This document shows positions 53,397 to 63,746 of a stretch of DNA of 64,000 bases, one piece after another. The notes below the pieces were generated by a model that ran no database searches, had not been told where the DNA came from, and saw only the letters and a list, made by a program, of their open reading frames with translations. A program made the translations under genes and the position numbers. This stretch comes from Pseudobacteroides cellulosolvens ATCC 35603 = DSM 2933 (GTDB lineage Bacteria > Bacillota > Clostridia > Acetivibrionales > DSM-2933): contig NZ_LGTC01000001.1 in assembly GCF_001262605.1 (NCBI RefSeq), positions 2,709,501 through 2,773,500 of the forward strand, read 5' to 3'. Each line of letters begins with the position of its first letter. The stretch's first letter is position 1.

Positions 53397-54419
53397 CTAT
53401 ATTCCGAATGCAAGTTTTAATACCAGTATAACGACGGCACCTAATACAGCGGTTATCGGTATTGTCAATACCCATGCACCAACAATGCTTTTTGCTAATG
53501 TCCATCTAACTGCTTTCAATCTCTTAGCTGCTCCAACCCCCATAATTGATGTTGAAATTATATGTGTGGTACTTACAGGAGCACCTAATCGGGTCATGGT
53601 TTCAATAACAACTGCAGCACCGGTCTGAGCAGCAAACCCATTTATCGGTGAAAGTTTAATCATATTGACCCCCATAGTCTTTATGATTTTCCAACCTCCG
53701 ATTGAGGTGCCAAGTCCCATTGCCAGAGCACAGCCGAAAATAACAAAAATATTTACATCGGTACTGCCTCCATTCATGTCTGCTGCAATAAGAGCTATAG
53801 TAATAATACCCATTGATTTCTGGGCATCATTTCCCCCATGTGCAAACGCCATGAAAGCAGCTGAAACAATCTGAAGTTTGGAGAATACTGTATTTACAAT
53901 ATGAGGTGTTAATCTTCGTAGTGCAAAATAGAGAAATTTCATTACTAAGAATCCTAGAAAGAAACCTATGACAGGTGATGTGAAGAGTGGTATTATGACT
54001 TTATAAAGAATTCCCTTTCCCTGTAAAACATCCATTGTACCTAAATACGCGACCGAAGATCCGATCATACCTCCAAACAATGCATGGGAAGAACTGCTTG
54101 GGATTCCGAAATACCAGGTTAAAAGATTCCACACTATGGCGGATGCCAGGGATGCCATAATCACAAACATTATTCCCTTATCGCCGCCAAATCCTTTTAT
54201 CATTTCATCTTTGAATATGCCTTGAGATACGGTCTGTGCAACTTTACTGCTGGTTAATGCTCCTGCTGTGTTTAGCACTGCCGCCATAATAATTGCTGTC
54301 TTAGGAGCTAAGGCTCTTGTTGATATTGAAGTTGCAACTGAGGTTGCCGTATCATGAAAACCATTTATGAAGTCGAAGCTTAATGCAAGAATAATTATTA
54401 CGATAACCATACTAAGCAT
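53397..54419 (-). CDS. PiT-family low-affinity phosphate transporter
   Basis: The protein has 340 residues and about ten membrane helices. The duplicated PiT signatures are present: FDFINGFHDTATSVATSIST near residue 11 and MAFAHGGNDAQKSMGI near 196, each with its GxxD/N core. These transporters import phosphate with protons or sodium. The start overlaps the end of the DUF47 gene by eight bases, the common PiT-DUF47 pair. Confidence 0.93.
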   Translation of the reverse strand: MLSMVIVIIILALSFDFINGFHDTATSVATSISTRALAPKTAIIMAAVLNTAGALTSSKVAQTVSQGIFKDEMIKGFGGDKGIMFVIMASLASAIVWNLLTWYFGIPSSSSHALFGGMIGSSVAYLGTMDVLQGKGILYKVIIPLFTSPVIGFFLGFLVMKFLYFALRRLTPHIVNTVFSKLQIVSAAFMAFAHGGNDAQKSMGIITIALIAADMNGGSTDVNIFVIFGCALAMGLGTSIGGWKIIKTMGVNMIKLSPINGFAAQTGAAVVIETMTRLGAPVSTTHIISTSIMGVGAAKRLKAVRWTLAKSIVGAWVLTIPITAVLGAVVILVLKLAFGI

Positions 54420-55035
54420 GTTTCATAACAACCCCTTCAACTATATTTGCTACATCCTCACAAACATCAAGGGCGTTTTCAAGAAAATCATAAATTTCCT
54501 TCCATTTGATAACTTCAAAGCAATCCTTTTCTATTAAGAACAATTTAGTTACAGCTGCCCTGAATATATCATCTGCTTCATTTTCCAATCTGTTTATCTC
54601 AATAATTTTTTCGGATATTTTTTTACTTTTTTTCATATTTTTAAGTTCAACCATAAGGTCTTTTACTTCTTTTGTACTTATAGTGATCAATTTAGCGAGT
54701 TTCTTTGCATCTTCAGGTATGGATTGCACATTGAACATACTAAATCTATGAGCCGTAGATTCTATGCTGTCTGTGATATTGTCCAATTCTTTTGCAATCA
54801 AATTGATGTCCTCTCTGTCGATTGGTGTAATAAATGATCTGTTAAGCTGTTGAAGAATTTTATGTACCTGCTTGTCGCCTTCATGTTCAGTCTCTTCGAT
54901 GGCTTTTACTTTGTCCTGAACATTAACGTAATTATTCATTAGCTCTTCAAGCAATTCAGCAGCCTTGCATGCATTCTCAGCAGTTGCGACAAAATAGTCA
55001 AAAAAAATCTCATCTCTTTGCGAAACCCTAAACAT
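54412..55035 (-). CDS. DUF47 (PhoU-like) phosphate transport accessory protein
   Basis: The protein has 207 residues from ATG 55035, chosen for GAAGGTAA spacing; the longer frame overlaps the promoter. It is all helical with the PhoU-like metal-binding repeats EEL...VKAIEETEHEGDKQVH near residue 45 and NRLENEADDIFR near 155. DUF47 proteins pair with PiT transporters and probably regulate them. Upstream, a TTGTAT/TATAAT promoter and two TTAACA repeats at 55116-55132 suggest PhoP control. Confidence 0.88.
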   Translation of the reverse strand: MFRVSQRDEIFFDYFVATAENACKAAELLEELMNNYVNVQDKVKAIEETEHEGDKQVHKILQQLNRSFITPIDREDINLIAKELDNITDSIESTAHRFSMFNVQSIPEDAKKLAKLITISTKEVKDLMVELKNMKKSKKISEKIIEINRLENEADDIFRAAVTKLFLIEKDCFEVIKWKEIYDFLENALDVCEDVANIVEGVVMKHA

Positions 55036-55115
55036 AGTATTACCTTCTTCCGTATAAATAAAATCTGTTGTACTGTGTCGATTATATATTATTGTTAATT
55101 CCAATACAACAATAC

Positions 55116-55132
55116 TTAACATAAATTTAACA
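55116..55132 (+). promoter_or_regulatory. Candidate Pho box
   Basis: TTAACA at 55116-55121 and again at 55127-55132, an 11-base period as in Firmicutes PhoP boxes, upstream of the DUF47-PiT promoter. Orientation is opposite to the genes, and only two repeats are clear. Confidence 0.45.
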
Positions 55133-55194
55133 ATTCAATTGCTAAATTTTAATATTGACATTTCAAGGTTTCCGGTAACAAATTGTTTTTATAA

Positions 55195-55239
55195 AGGCAT
55201 TTCAAAAAATACATTATTCAAGGATTTTTTGAAATGCCT
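55195..55239 (-). terminator. Terminator of uvrA
   Basis: Perfect 16-base arms (55195-55210, 55224-55239; AGGCATTTCAAAAAAT) about 35 bases beyond the uvrA stop. Confidence 0.75.
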
Positions 55240-55272
55240 CATTGACCATCTAATTATTTATTTATACCTAAT

Positions 55273-58107
55273 TTATTTCATATTATTAATGACTTTTGAA
55301 AGAAAATGCCCTGTGTACGACTCTTCATTCTTTATAATTTCCTCCGGAGTTCCTTCACCAACTATATATCCACCCCTATGTCCTCCTTCAGGGCCAAGAT
55401 CAATTATATGGTCAGCAGTTTTTATTACATCCAGATTGTGTTCGATGACAACAACAGTGTTTCCTAGATCAACAAGCTTTTGAAGCATTTCAATCAATTT
55501 GTGGACATCAGCAATATGAAGACCTGTTGTAGGCTCGTCCAGGATATACATAGTGCTTCCATTACTCCTTTTTGATAACTCAGTTGCCAATTTGATCCTC
55601 TGAGCTTCTCCTCCTGAAAGAGTTGTCGATGGCTGTCCTAATTTGATATATCCCAGTCCTACCTCATATAAAGTCTGGATTTTCTTGTGAATTCTCGGAA
55701 TATTTTTAAAGAACTCAAGAGCATCTTCTACGGTCATATCCAAAACATCAGCAATATTTTTACCCTTATACCTTACATCAAGGGTCTCCCTGTTATATCT
55801 CTTTCCTTTACACACTTCACACGGTACATAAACATCAGGTAAAAAGTGCATTTCAATCTTTATAATACCATCACCGCTGCATGCTTCACATCTTCCGCCT
55901 TTTGTATTGAAGCTGAAGCGACCTGTCTTGTAGCCTCTCATTTTAGCTTCAGTGGTTTCACTGAAAACTTCCCTTATAATGTCAAAGACACCCGTATATG
56001 TTGCAGGGTTTGATCTTGGAGTCCTACCAATAGGTGATTGATCAATATCTATAACCTTTTCAAGATGTTCAAGACCGTTAACAAAATCATGGTCACCTGG
56101 CTTCACCTTAGCCCTGTTAAGCTCAGATGCACATTTTTTATATAATATTTCATTTATAAGAGAGCTCTTCCCCGAACCAGAAACTCCTGTTATGCAGGTA
56201 AAAACACCAAGAGGAAACTTTACATTTATATTTTTAAGGTTATTTTCCCTTGCACCGACAATTTCCACATACTTGCCATTTGAAACTCTACGCTTATCGG
56301 GTGTTTCGATTCTTTTTCTTCCGCTTAAATACATCCCTGTTAAAGAGCCTTCAACCTCTTTTATCTCCTCAACAGACCCCTGTGCAACAATATTTCCGCC
56401 GTGGACACCAGCACCGGGACCAATATCTATTATATGATCCGCTGCATACATTGTATCTTCATCATGCTCAACTACAATGAGGGTATTACCCATGTCTTTT
56501 AGCCTTTTTAGTGTCTTTAGAAGCCTGTCGTTGTCTCTCTGATGAAGTCCTATACTGGGTTCATCCAAAATATACAATACCCCCATAAGGCCAGCTCCTA
56601 TTTGAGTAGCAAGTCTTATTCGCTGTGCCTCACCGCCCGAAAGGGTCCCTGCCGATCTGGACAGTGTAAGATAATCCAGACCTACGTCAACCAAAAAGCC
56701 AATCCTAGCATTTATCTCTTTTAATATCTGGTTTGCTATAATCTTATGTTTCTCAGATAGCTCCAACTGGTTAAAAAACTTCTTTGCATCGGAAATAGCT
56801 ATTTTACTGATCTCATCAATATTTTTGCCTCCAACAGTAACTGCCAGTGCTTCTTTTTTGAGTCTGGCCCCTTTACACGCATGGCAGTGATTATTGCTCA
56901 TAAAAGCTTCATAATGCTGCTTCATGCTTTCCGACTGGGTCTCCTTATAACGCCTTTCCATGCTCCTTATTATTCCTTCAAAAGCAGCCATAAAAGACCC
57001 GCTTCCATATTCTCTTGAATACTCTATCTTAATCTTTTCGCCTTTTGTTCCATATAGTATCAACTCAACAATACGGTCGGGAAGATCGCATATGGGAGTG
57101 TCAATGCTGAACTTGTAATGCTTTGCCAAAGCATCTATATACATTCTTGAATAACCGTCCTCATTCTCCACATTCCATCCGCCGACGCTAATAGCACCAT
57201 CTGCTAATGATTTTGATCTGTCAGGTATGACAAGCTCAGGATCAATCTTTAGAATAGTACCTAAGCCGCTACATTCAGGACATGCACCATATGGTGTATT
57301 GAATGAGAACATCCTTGGTTCAAGTTCCTCAATACTGATTCCACAATCACTGCATGAGAAATTCTGACTAAACAGCATCTCTTCCTTTCCAATTACGTCA
57401 ACAAGCAAAATTCCTCCTGCCAAATTAAGTACAGTTTCTATAGACTCAGACAACCTTTTTTGAATATCAGGTCTTATAACAAGTCTGTCAACAACTATTT
57501 CTATAGTATGCTTTTTATTCTTGTCCATTTTTATTTCATCATTGATATCCATCACTTCTCCGTCAATTCTTACCCTGACAAAACCGCTTTTCTTAGCATC
57601 TTCAATAAGCTTGTGGTACTCTCCCTTTCTTCCTCTTACCACAGGCGCTAAAAGCTGGATTTTCGTTCCCTCTTCGAGAGTCATGATATGATCCACCATC
57701 TGGTCAACTGTTTGCTGGGCAATTTCCTTACCGCATTCCGGGCAGTGGGGCACACCAATCCTGGCATATAAAAGCCTTAGATAATCGTGTATCTCTGTAA
57801 CAGTACCTACAGTTGAACGGGGATTCCTGCTGGTAGTTTTCTGGTCTATGGATATGGCAGGAGACAAACCGTCAATATAGTCAATATCAGGCTTTTCCAT
57901 CTGCCCAAGAAACTGTCTTGCATAAGCAGAAAGGGACTCAACATACCGTCTCTGTCCCTCGGCATATATTGTATCAAAGGCCAGGGATGACTTACCCGAA
58001 CCGCTTATACCTGTGATGACAACAAACTTGTCCCTGGGAATAACAACATCTATATTCTTTAAATTATGTTCTCTTGCACCCTTTATAAAAATATTATCTC
58101 TAATCAT
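55273..58107 (-). CDS. uvrA: Excinuclease ABC subunit A
   Basis: The protein has 944 residues, the usual UvrA length. Two ABC ATPase modules show Walker [15 protein letters not shown] near residue 32 and [13 protein letters not shown] near 640. Signatures [12 protein letters not shown] near 490 and [12 protein letters not shown] near 830 are present, as are zinc-finger cysteines (CPECG, CSDC, CEACSG, CEVC). UvrA scans DNA for bulky lesions and loads UvrB. uvrB is not in the window. The start has GAGGTGAG. Confidence 0.96.
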   Translation of the reverse strand: MIRDNIFIKGAREHNLKNIDVVIPRDKFVVITGISGSGKSSLAFDTIYAEGQRRYVESLSAYARQFLGQMEKPDIDYIDGLSPAISIDQKTTSRNPRSTVGTVTEIHDYLRLLYARIGVPHCPECGKEIAQQTVDQMVDHIMTLEEGTKIQLLAPVVRGRKGEYHKLIEDAKKSGFVRVRIDGEVMDINDEIKMDKNKKHTIEIVVDRLVIRPDIQKRLSESIETVLNLAGGILLVDVIGKEEMLFSQNFSCSDCGISIEELEPRMFSFNTPYGACPECSGLGTILKIDPELVIPDRSKSLADGAISVGGWNVENEDGYSRMYIDALAKHYKFSIDTPICDLPDRIVELILYGTKGEKIKIEYSREYGSGSFMAAFEGIIRSMERRYKETQSESMKQHYEAFMSNNHCHACKGARLKKEALAVTVGGKNIDEISKIAISDAKKFFNQLELSEKHKIIANQILKEINARIGFLVDVGLDYLTLSRSAGTLSGGEAQRIRLATQIGAGLMGVLYILDEPSIGLHQRDNDRLLKTLKRLKDMGNTLIVVEHDEDTMYAADHIIDIGPGAGVHGGNIVAQGSVEEIKEVEGSLTGMYLSGRKRIETPDKRRVSNGKYVEIVGARENNLKNINVKFPLGVFTCITGVSGSGKSSLINEILYKKCASELNRAKVKPGDHDFVNGLEHLEKVIDIDQSPIGRTPRSNPATYTGVFDIIREVFSETTEAKMRGYKTGRFSFNTKGGRCEACSGDGIIKIEMHFLPDVYVPCEVCKGKRYNRETLDVRYKGKNIADVLDMTVEDALEFFKNIPRIHKKIQTLYEVGLGYIKLGQPSTTLSGGEAQRIKLATELSKRSNGSTMYILDEPTTGLHIADVHKLIEMLQKLVDLGNTVVVIEHNLDVIKTADHIIDLGPEGGHRGGYIVGEGTPEEIIKNEESYTGHFLSKVINNMK

Positions 58108-58226
58108 TAGCTCACCTCATCATTTACAGCAATTAAAAACCAAATACCATTATATCAGATATATTAAAAATTGCAAACATCAGTTCGTAAGAACCGATAA
58201 GAACCAATGAACGAAAAACTGTAAAC

Positions 58227-58264
58227 AGAAAAACTCCGCTTCTATATACAATAACGGAGTTTTG
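58227..58264 (-). terminator. Terminator of the PPC-repeat gene
   Basis: AAAACTCCG and CGGAGTTTT arms around a 16-base loop, 43 bases past the stop on the minus strand, followed by T-rich sequence. Confidence 0.7.
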
Positions 58265-58306
58265 CCTTTCAATTCATATTTTAATCATTAATTATTGGTC
58301 AATCCC

Positions 58307-60301
58307 TTATTTTATACTCCTGAAAAAACTTTTCACTGCTTCATAAACATCCTCGGTAAAAAACTCGTCCCTTGTACCTGCATAAAACGCTACTGGTGTT
58401 TCTTTGTTTAGTGAAGAAAAAGCTTTAACATACTCGGAGTATCTTTCCTGGTATCCTTTATAGACATTATCTCCCATAGTATTATACCGGGCATCTATCT
58501 CCATCTCAGCACCAACCAAAGTTTTAGAGTTTTTAATTCCGCCGACGATATCATTATTAATATCCAAAACCATATTGCTTTTTGATGAATTCTGAACAAA
58601 CGGTATATTCTTCTGATCGGCCTTAAAATAATATGAAGGCTGAATTATTATATAGTCAAACAGGTTTGTCCTGTTGGCAATATATCCTATTCGAACAGCT
58701 TGGTCTTTGTTATAATACTCTTTGGACTTCAAAGAATTACCATAATAAGGTATCCAACTAAACTCTTTATTATAAACCTGATGAATCTCATTTGAGAAAC
58801 TCAGCATGGTCTTAACAATAGAATTGCTAAAATCGATGGTCTTATCAGGATTAAACCATGTGTAATAATAAGGTAAACCCTCTGTTGAGAAATAATAGCC
58901 TCTTATGTTATTCTTCCAATATTCAGGGTTTTCCTGATCCAATCTTTCTTTTATTCCCTTAATAAGTATATTTTTAACAGGCTCAATGAATTCCTCACTA
59001 AGGGCATGGAATTCTGTCCCAGGAATAGCGATTGTAATCTTTACACCAGGATCGGTTTTAATAAGCCTCAATGCCAAATCAAACACTTCATTGGAGAAAT
59101 AGTCCAGTGAATTATTCCTGTTTATTTTATTGTAGAGTTTTTTATAATCTTCCTTAATAGAGTCCAGTATTCCTGTTGAATCAATCTTATCCTTTGTCAA
59201 TGCATCAATTTTTGATGGTGTAACAATATCTAGTATTTCTCCAAAAGAATCCATATATGTATTGTATTGTGCACCGTTATCCACTATAAAAAATTCCTTT
59301 GTGTTGACAGGGTCATCTATAAGCATCTTCTTTAGATCTTCATCAGTAAACGGAGGCAGGTCTTGGCCAACATACAACAGTAAAGCTTTAGGAACATTTT
59401 TTGAAGTTTGACTTATGGGAGTAGATTCCTTTATAACAGAAGAATCGTCCACTATATCTTTGCCATCTACCCCTGTATTGTTGGGTTTTAAGGCCGATTT
59501 AGCTGATTTCAAACTAAGAATAAAAGTTTCTGACGAAAAGGCGTAATTATGCCCATAAACCTTTAAGTAATATGTACCTGGAAGCAGCTTTCTTTTGCTT
59601 ATAGCCTCAACACCATCTTTATTTGTTGAACTTCCCGCTTCCAATCCGCATGCGTTATACAGCTTGATATCCAGATCTGTGCTTTTAGGCGGGATCATTG
59701 ATATATCAAGATCTGATACATTACCAAGTACAAATTTATAATATCTGTTCTCATTCAAACGGCTCACTTTTGCCTTAAATGATGTATTGTTATTAACTTC
59801 TAAAGCATTAGCCATAGTTGTATTTATATTATTAGCTTCGGAAATACCTGTATTAGATTTACTGGCAGCATTTGAATCATTGATTTTAATTGACAAATTA
59901 TATGGAGCATCTGAATACGTCTTCTTAAAGCTGTAAACCTTAATGGAATACATACCTTCAGAAAGTGAACTTTTATTTATTAAATCAACATTTTCACCCG
60001 GCAGTTTGGAGCCTGCAACCTCTTTATAGTTTTCATTGTACATCTTTATATCATAATCCAACCCCTGAGGTGATGTTAAAGATATATTTATGTCTGCAAT
60101 TCCATTAATATAAAATTTATAATAATCAACATCACTTTTGCTTGATATTGTAGACACTACTTCGGAATTATTATAAACTTCATATGAAGTATCAGGTGAA
60201 TTGTTTGGTTCGTAGTCAATGGCTGGCTCTGCTGCAAATGCCTGTGACACCAACATTATTATGGATATTAAAAAAAATAAATTTAAAACTATTTTTTTCA
60301 T
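58307..60301 (-). CDS. Secreted protein with two PPC domains and a DUF4855-like region
   Basis: The protein has 664 residues from ATG 60301 behind AGGAGG. A signal peptide (1-24) is followed by two pre-peptidase-type beta domains, about 32-135 (YEPNNSPDTSYEV, DVDYYKFYI) and 150-260. The C-terminal 350 residues resemble DUF4855, with conserved aromatic segments IRGYYFSTEGLPYYYTWF and EFSWIPYYG and a barrel-like order suggesting a glycoside-hydrolase fold. No catalytic pair can be assigned with certainty. It lies downstream of two other secreted genes on the same strand. Confidence 0.72.
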   Translation of the reverse strand: MKKIVLNLFFLISIIMLVSQAFAAEPAIDYEPNNSPDTSYEVYNNSEVVSTISSKSDVDYYKFYINGIADINISLTSPQGLDYDIKMYNENYKEVAGSKLPGENVDLINKSSLSEGMYSIKVYSFKKTYSDAPYNLSIKINDSNAASKSNTGISEANNINTTMANALEVNNNTSFKAKVSRLNENRYYKFVLGNVSDLDISMIPPKSTDLDIKLYNACGLEAGSSTNKDGVEAISKRKLLPGTYYLKVYGHNYAFSSETFILSLKSAKSALKPNNTGVDGKDIVDDSSVIKESTPISQTSKNVPKALLLYVGQDLPPFTDEDLKKMLIDDPVNTKEFFIVDNGAQYNTYMDSFGEILDIVTPSKIDALTKDKIDSTGILDSIKEDYKKLYNKINRNNSLDYFSNEVFDLALRLIKTDPGVKITIAIPGTEFHALSEEFIEPVKNILIKGIKERLDQENPEYWKNNIRGYYFSTEGLPYYYTWFNPDKTIDFSNSIVKTMLSFSNEIHQVYNKEFSWIPYYGNSLKSKEYYNKDQAVRIGYIANRTNLFDYIIIQPSYYFKADQKNIPFVQNSSKSNMVLDINNDIVGGIKNSKTLVGAEMEIDARYNTMGDNVYKGYQERYSEYVKAFSSLNKETPVAFYAGTRDEFFTEDVYEAVKSFFRSIK

Positions 60302-60335
60302 TATAAAACCTCCTCTTTTGTGCATATCAAATGCT

Positions 60336-60980
60336 CTATATTATTGCAAGTACATTTAGTTTTTCATTATATGGATGCCATTCAACCGTCCTGGAAAACG
60401 ACTCGCTTATAAACCTTACAGGCACTAAAGTTCTGCCGCTAATTACCTTTGCAGGTACATCCAGATTTATTTTCTGGCCATTCTTTAAGGCAGTTTTTGA
60501 ATCAAGAACCAATTCTACAACTTTATCATATAATTTAATTCTGATTAATTTATCACTTGCAATCCACTCAACCGTTGCCCCTAAGCTCTCAGCTATTGCA
60601 CGGAGGGGTACAAGTACACGTCCGTCAATAATTGCAGGATTAACATTCTCATACTTTGAAAATTCGATCAGCTGACCATCAACAAACATTTTAATTCCGG
60701 TAATATTGCTCTTTTCAAACAAAGGACATATTTTATTATAGTTGTCGCTGACTGCAGGCTCCATGAAAATTGTCATCAATGAGTTATCCAATGTATCCAT
60801 ATTGTCATCAATTATATTGGTATTACTGGTAATGATAGAACTCTCTATAGGGTTGTCCTCATCCTGAAACTCCTTCAACAGTTGTGTAATATCTGTGTTC
60901 TGATCTGCACTAACTGTATTTGAAAGCATAACAACCGAAATAAAAAGCAAAATAATCAATTTAAAAAACCTTTTATGCAT
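60336..60980 (-). CDS. Secreted stalk-domain protein
   Basis: The protein has 214 residues. Signal peptide 1-26. A low-complexity acidic region (about 30-95) is followed by a complete copper-amine-oxidase-N-like stalk domain (about 98-214) with GRVLVPLRAIAESLGATVEW and GRTLVPVRFISESFSRTVEW. It is the same domain type as the protein at 5.4-6.6 kb. It ends 35 bases before the PPC-domain gene and probably shares its transcript. Confidence 0.78.
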   Translation of the reverse strand: MHKRFFKLIILLFISVVMLSNTVSADQNTDITQLLKEFQDEDNPIESSIITSNTNIIDDNMDTLDNSLMTIFMEPAVSDNYNKICPLFEKSNITGIKMFVDGQLIEFSKYENVNPAIIDGRVLVPLRAIAESLGATVEWIASDKLIRIKLYDKVVELVLDSKTALKNGQKINLDVPAKVISGRTLVPVRFISESFSRTVEWHPYNEKLNVLAII

Positions 60981-61054
60981 TTTCCTTTAACTCCTTATTA
61001 TTTAATATTGGGCAATCCCGCTCAAATAGTATAACTAGTTTGGTATCTATTAAA

Positions 61055-61936
61055 TTATACCGATAATAACAAATCTTCAATCTTATCTTTAAGATTTAAT
61101 ATTTCTTTATAGTTTTTTACAATACGTTCCTTGAATACAATAACATTTCCATATGTGGAAAGTGCTGATTTTACGTCCTTACTATCCATATATATACAAA
61201 AATTTTCCCATTCAATTTCCTTAGTAATTTTATCTTCAATGACCATTCTATTCAAACTTTCTATACTTGCATTAATATCATTAATCTTCTTCTGAACTGC
61301 GTTTAGTTTCTGATTGTAGGCCGCATTTTCAATACTTATATACTTCATTGATTCACGCATTCCTTTTATTGCAAGGTTTAGGCTGGAAATTTTATTACTG
61401 TAAAGCTCCAGCTTTTTATTCAGATTAGCTGTACCATCTGCATCTGTATTACCACCACTTTGAGCCAATCCTGCAAGATCAAGGGCTGTCTGCTGTTTAG
61501 TAGGATTTAATAACAATTTGATATCGTCAATAATCTTCCTGTATGGCTCATTGTACGACCTTGATCTATCAATAATGCTTAAGGCTATTTTTCTGTTTAG
61601 TGCCTCCTGCTCTCTGATATCTTTGCATACTTGATTTTCTTCCTCAGTCAATTTATTCTTGATATTCCTTTTAGCCAATAGCTCAGTATATAAAGGATTA
61701 TCGGTTATACCAGATATTGATAAAGAATCAACACTGACAGTTGGTTGCACATAAGTCGGGGTAACAATTGGTGTTGGTGTTGCAACCGATGTTGGCATCT
61801 CACTTGACATTGGTGTCTCAACTGGTGCTGGTGTAGTAATCGGCGTTGCGGACGCCTGCTCATCAGCATAAATAAATTTTGCAGAAAATAATAAAATAAC
61901 GGTAATTAGAATAAAAAACACTTTAAACTTTCTCAT
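61055..61936 (-). CDS. Secreted coiled-coil protein with Pro/Thr linker
   Basis: The protein has 293 residues. Signal peptide 1-25. Residues 28-70 are a Thr/Pro-rich repeat (TPxPxxTP), probably an extended wall linker. Residues 85-290 are a long helical coiled coil with heptad-like Leu/Ile/Lys repeats. No enzyme motif is seen. It is the first of three secreted-protein genes on this strand, and a surface structural role is likely. Confidence 0.65.
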   Translation of the reverse strand: MRKFKVFFILITVILLFSAKFIYADEQASATPITTPAPVETPMSSEMPTSVATPTPIVTPTYVQPTVSVDSLSISGITDNPLYTELLAKRNIKNKLTEEENQVCKDIREQEALNRKIALSIIDRSRSYNEPYRKIIDDIKLLLNPTKQQTALDLAGLAQSGGNTDADGTANLNKKLELYSNKISSLNLAIKGMRESMKYISIENAAYNQKLNAVQKKINDINASIESLNRMVIEDKITKEIEWENFCIYMDSKDVKSALSTYGNVIVFKERIVKNYKEILNLKDKIEDLLLSV

Positions 61937-62145
61937 TGCTTGAACTCCTAACTTTTTTGATAATTTTCATAATTTATTATATTAGATTATGCAAAAACAC
62001 ATCAAAAGAAACACCCCGCTTATTTGGGTTTTCCTGCGTTCTTCTGCATCATGCTCTATTTTTCTACATTATTCTATAATATTTTATTGAATCAATTTAT
62101 TTATTATAGCCCATACCTAATACATACAAATTTCCCAAAAATAAA

Positions 62146-62195
62146 AAATCTCCTCCTTGGCACAATCATTACAATCGTTGCCAAGGAGGAGATTT
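62146..62195 (-). terminator. Terminator of the papain-like gene
   Basis: Perfect 17-base arms (62146-62162, 62179-62195) followed on the minus strand by TTTTTTATTTTT. Confidence 0.85.
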
Positions 62196-62261
62196 CAGTT
62201 TTGTATATAGATATCGAACTGTATAACTAATTATACCAGTTGGGTATTTATATAACTAATG

Positions 62262-63542
62262 TTATCTAACTACCAATATTGAAGATACTTCATCGTTAAA
62301 GCTTAAGTTTCTGAAATCTGCTTCATCATCTATAAGGGTCTTGACTTCTCCTCCGAAGTTATCATGCTGGTAAAGGTATACAGTATAGCCATCCGGAACT
62401 TCTATTGAGCTTAAGTCGTCATTTGATATTCCTAAATTTTCAAGCTGTGCTAATGTATATTTGCCAGGAGCAAGGGTAACAGCATAACCATCATGGTTTA
62501 TGTCCTGATACACTGTTGGTAACTCTGAAACAATTTCCAAAGATGATAACTTATCATTAAAATCAATGCTTGCCAAACTATTAACATCACTTGTAAGTGT
62601 TTTTACTGTGCCTCCGAAATTATCATCCTCATATAGATATGCAGTGTACCCGCTTGGAATTACGATTGAACTTATATCATCATTTTCTACTCCTATATTA
62701 TTAAGCTGAGTTAATGTATATTTACCTGGAGCCAGAGCAACGTTGTATCCTTGATAGTCGCCATGTTTATATATTTTGGGAAATTGTGAAGCGGTTTCAA
62801 ATACAAAAAGTGCAACATTATTATTAGCTGCCTTCATTTCACCAAATGTGTATTTACCATATCCTTGGTCTTCAAAAGTTGTGTCCCAACTATTTCTGTA
62901 AAGGAAATAACCACCTCCGTCATAGCTTGAGTTTCTTTCATAGCCAACTATGGCTGTAGCATGTCCGGCATGTGCCTGTGCAACAGGTATTCCCCTGTTA
63001 AGATAGCCTATTACTTCATCAATTTGTTCATCTGTAACTGGTCCTTCACCACCTTCTCTAAGGCACTTTCCTGCCAGTCTATAGCCATCTTGAAGCAGGC
63101 TTTGTCCTGCACCTATAAAGTTAGAGAATACTGCATCCCAGCTATTATAATTGTAGTCAGCATTACCGTCATATGACCAGCTTGAATCAGTTATTGCTCC
63201 AAATTCGTTATAACCCCTGTAAAACTTATTAAAAGAACTTGATTCATCCTGCTGCTCCCCGATTACCCTGTTACCAGCCTGGATTCCATAGTCAATAGAC
63301 ATATGATTGTAGGAAGTGCCGTATGTACCTGTTAATGCATACTCTTCAAGAAATGTTAATGCCTGCAGGACGCATGTCCCTCTACTCCCCTGATTTCTTA
63401 CGGAAATACCACGATTGTTTATCTCATCTCTCAAATCAACTTTTTGTGGACCGGCAGCAAAAGCTGCTGTTGATAATATTGCTGAAACTGTTAACACAGA
63501 AACAAAACCGCTAAACCCCTTAATAATCTTATTGCTTTTCAT
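62262..63542 (-). CDS. Secreted papain-like cysteine protease with two crystallin domains
   Basis: The protein has 426 residues. Signal peptide 1-29. Papain fold (about 33-250): the oxyanion Gln and catalytic Cys in VRNQGSRGTCVLQAL near residues 48-57, the catalytic His in AGHATAIVGYE near 195, and Asn in YRNSWDTTF near 217. Two beta/gamma-crystallin domains follow (about 255-340 and 343-426), each with a Tyr corner-like DGYTVYLYQHDNFGG motif. Such domains bind calcium and pack tightly, which would suit an extracellular enzyme. There is no propeptide of normal length. It starts behind GGAGG. Confidence 0.85.
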   Translation of the reverse strand: MKSNKIIKGFSGFVSVLTVSAILSTAAFAAGPQKVDLRDEINNRGISVRNQGSRGTCVLQALTFLEEYALTGTYGTSYNHMSIDYGIQAGNRVIGEQQDESSSFNKFYRGYNEFGAITDSSWSYDGNADYNYNSWDAVFSNFIGAGQSLLQDGYRLAGKCLREGGEGPVTDEQIDEVIGYLNRGIPVAQAHAGHATAIVGYERNSSYDGGGYFLYRNSWDTTFEDQGYGKYTFGEMKAANNNVALFVFETASQFPKIYKHGDYQGYNVALAPGKYTLTQLNNIGVENDDISSIVIPSGYTAYLYEDDNFGGTVKTLTSDVNSLASIDFNDKLSSLEIVSELPTVYQDINHDGYAVTLAPGKYTLAQLENLGISNDDLSSIEVPDGYTVYLYQHDNFGGEVKTLIDDEADFRNLSFNDEVSSILVVR

Positions 63543-63746
63543 AAGTATACCTCCAATTAGTATTAATTAATTTGTTTTGATTGTTGCTACTACTAAACCT
63601 TCTAGTCCTATTAGATTCGCGCGTTATCTTTAATAAGAGTAAAGGGTATTACAAAATTTATTATATATTTTAATGAATATTTATCTCACATTTTTATTAT
63701 ATTTATAAAGCATGAGATAAATAGTACATCCACAAGAACAAAAGCT

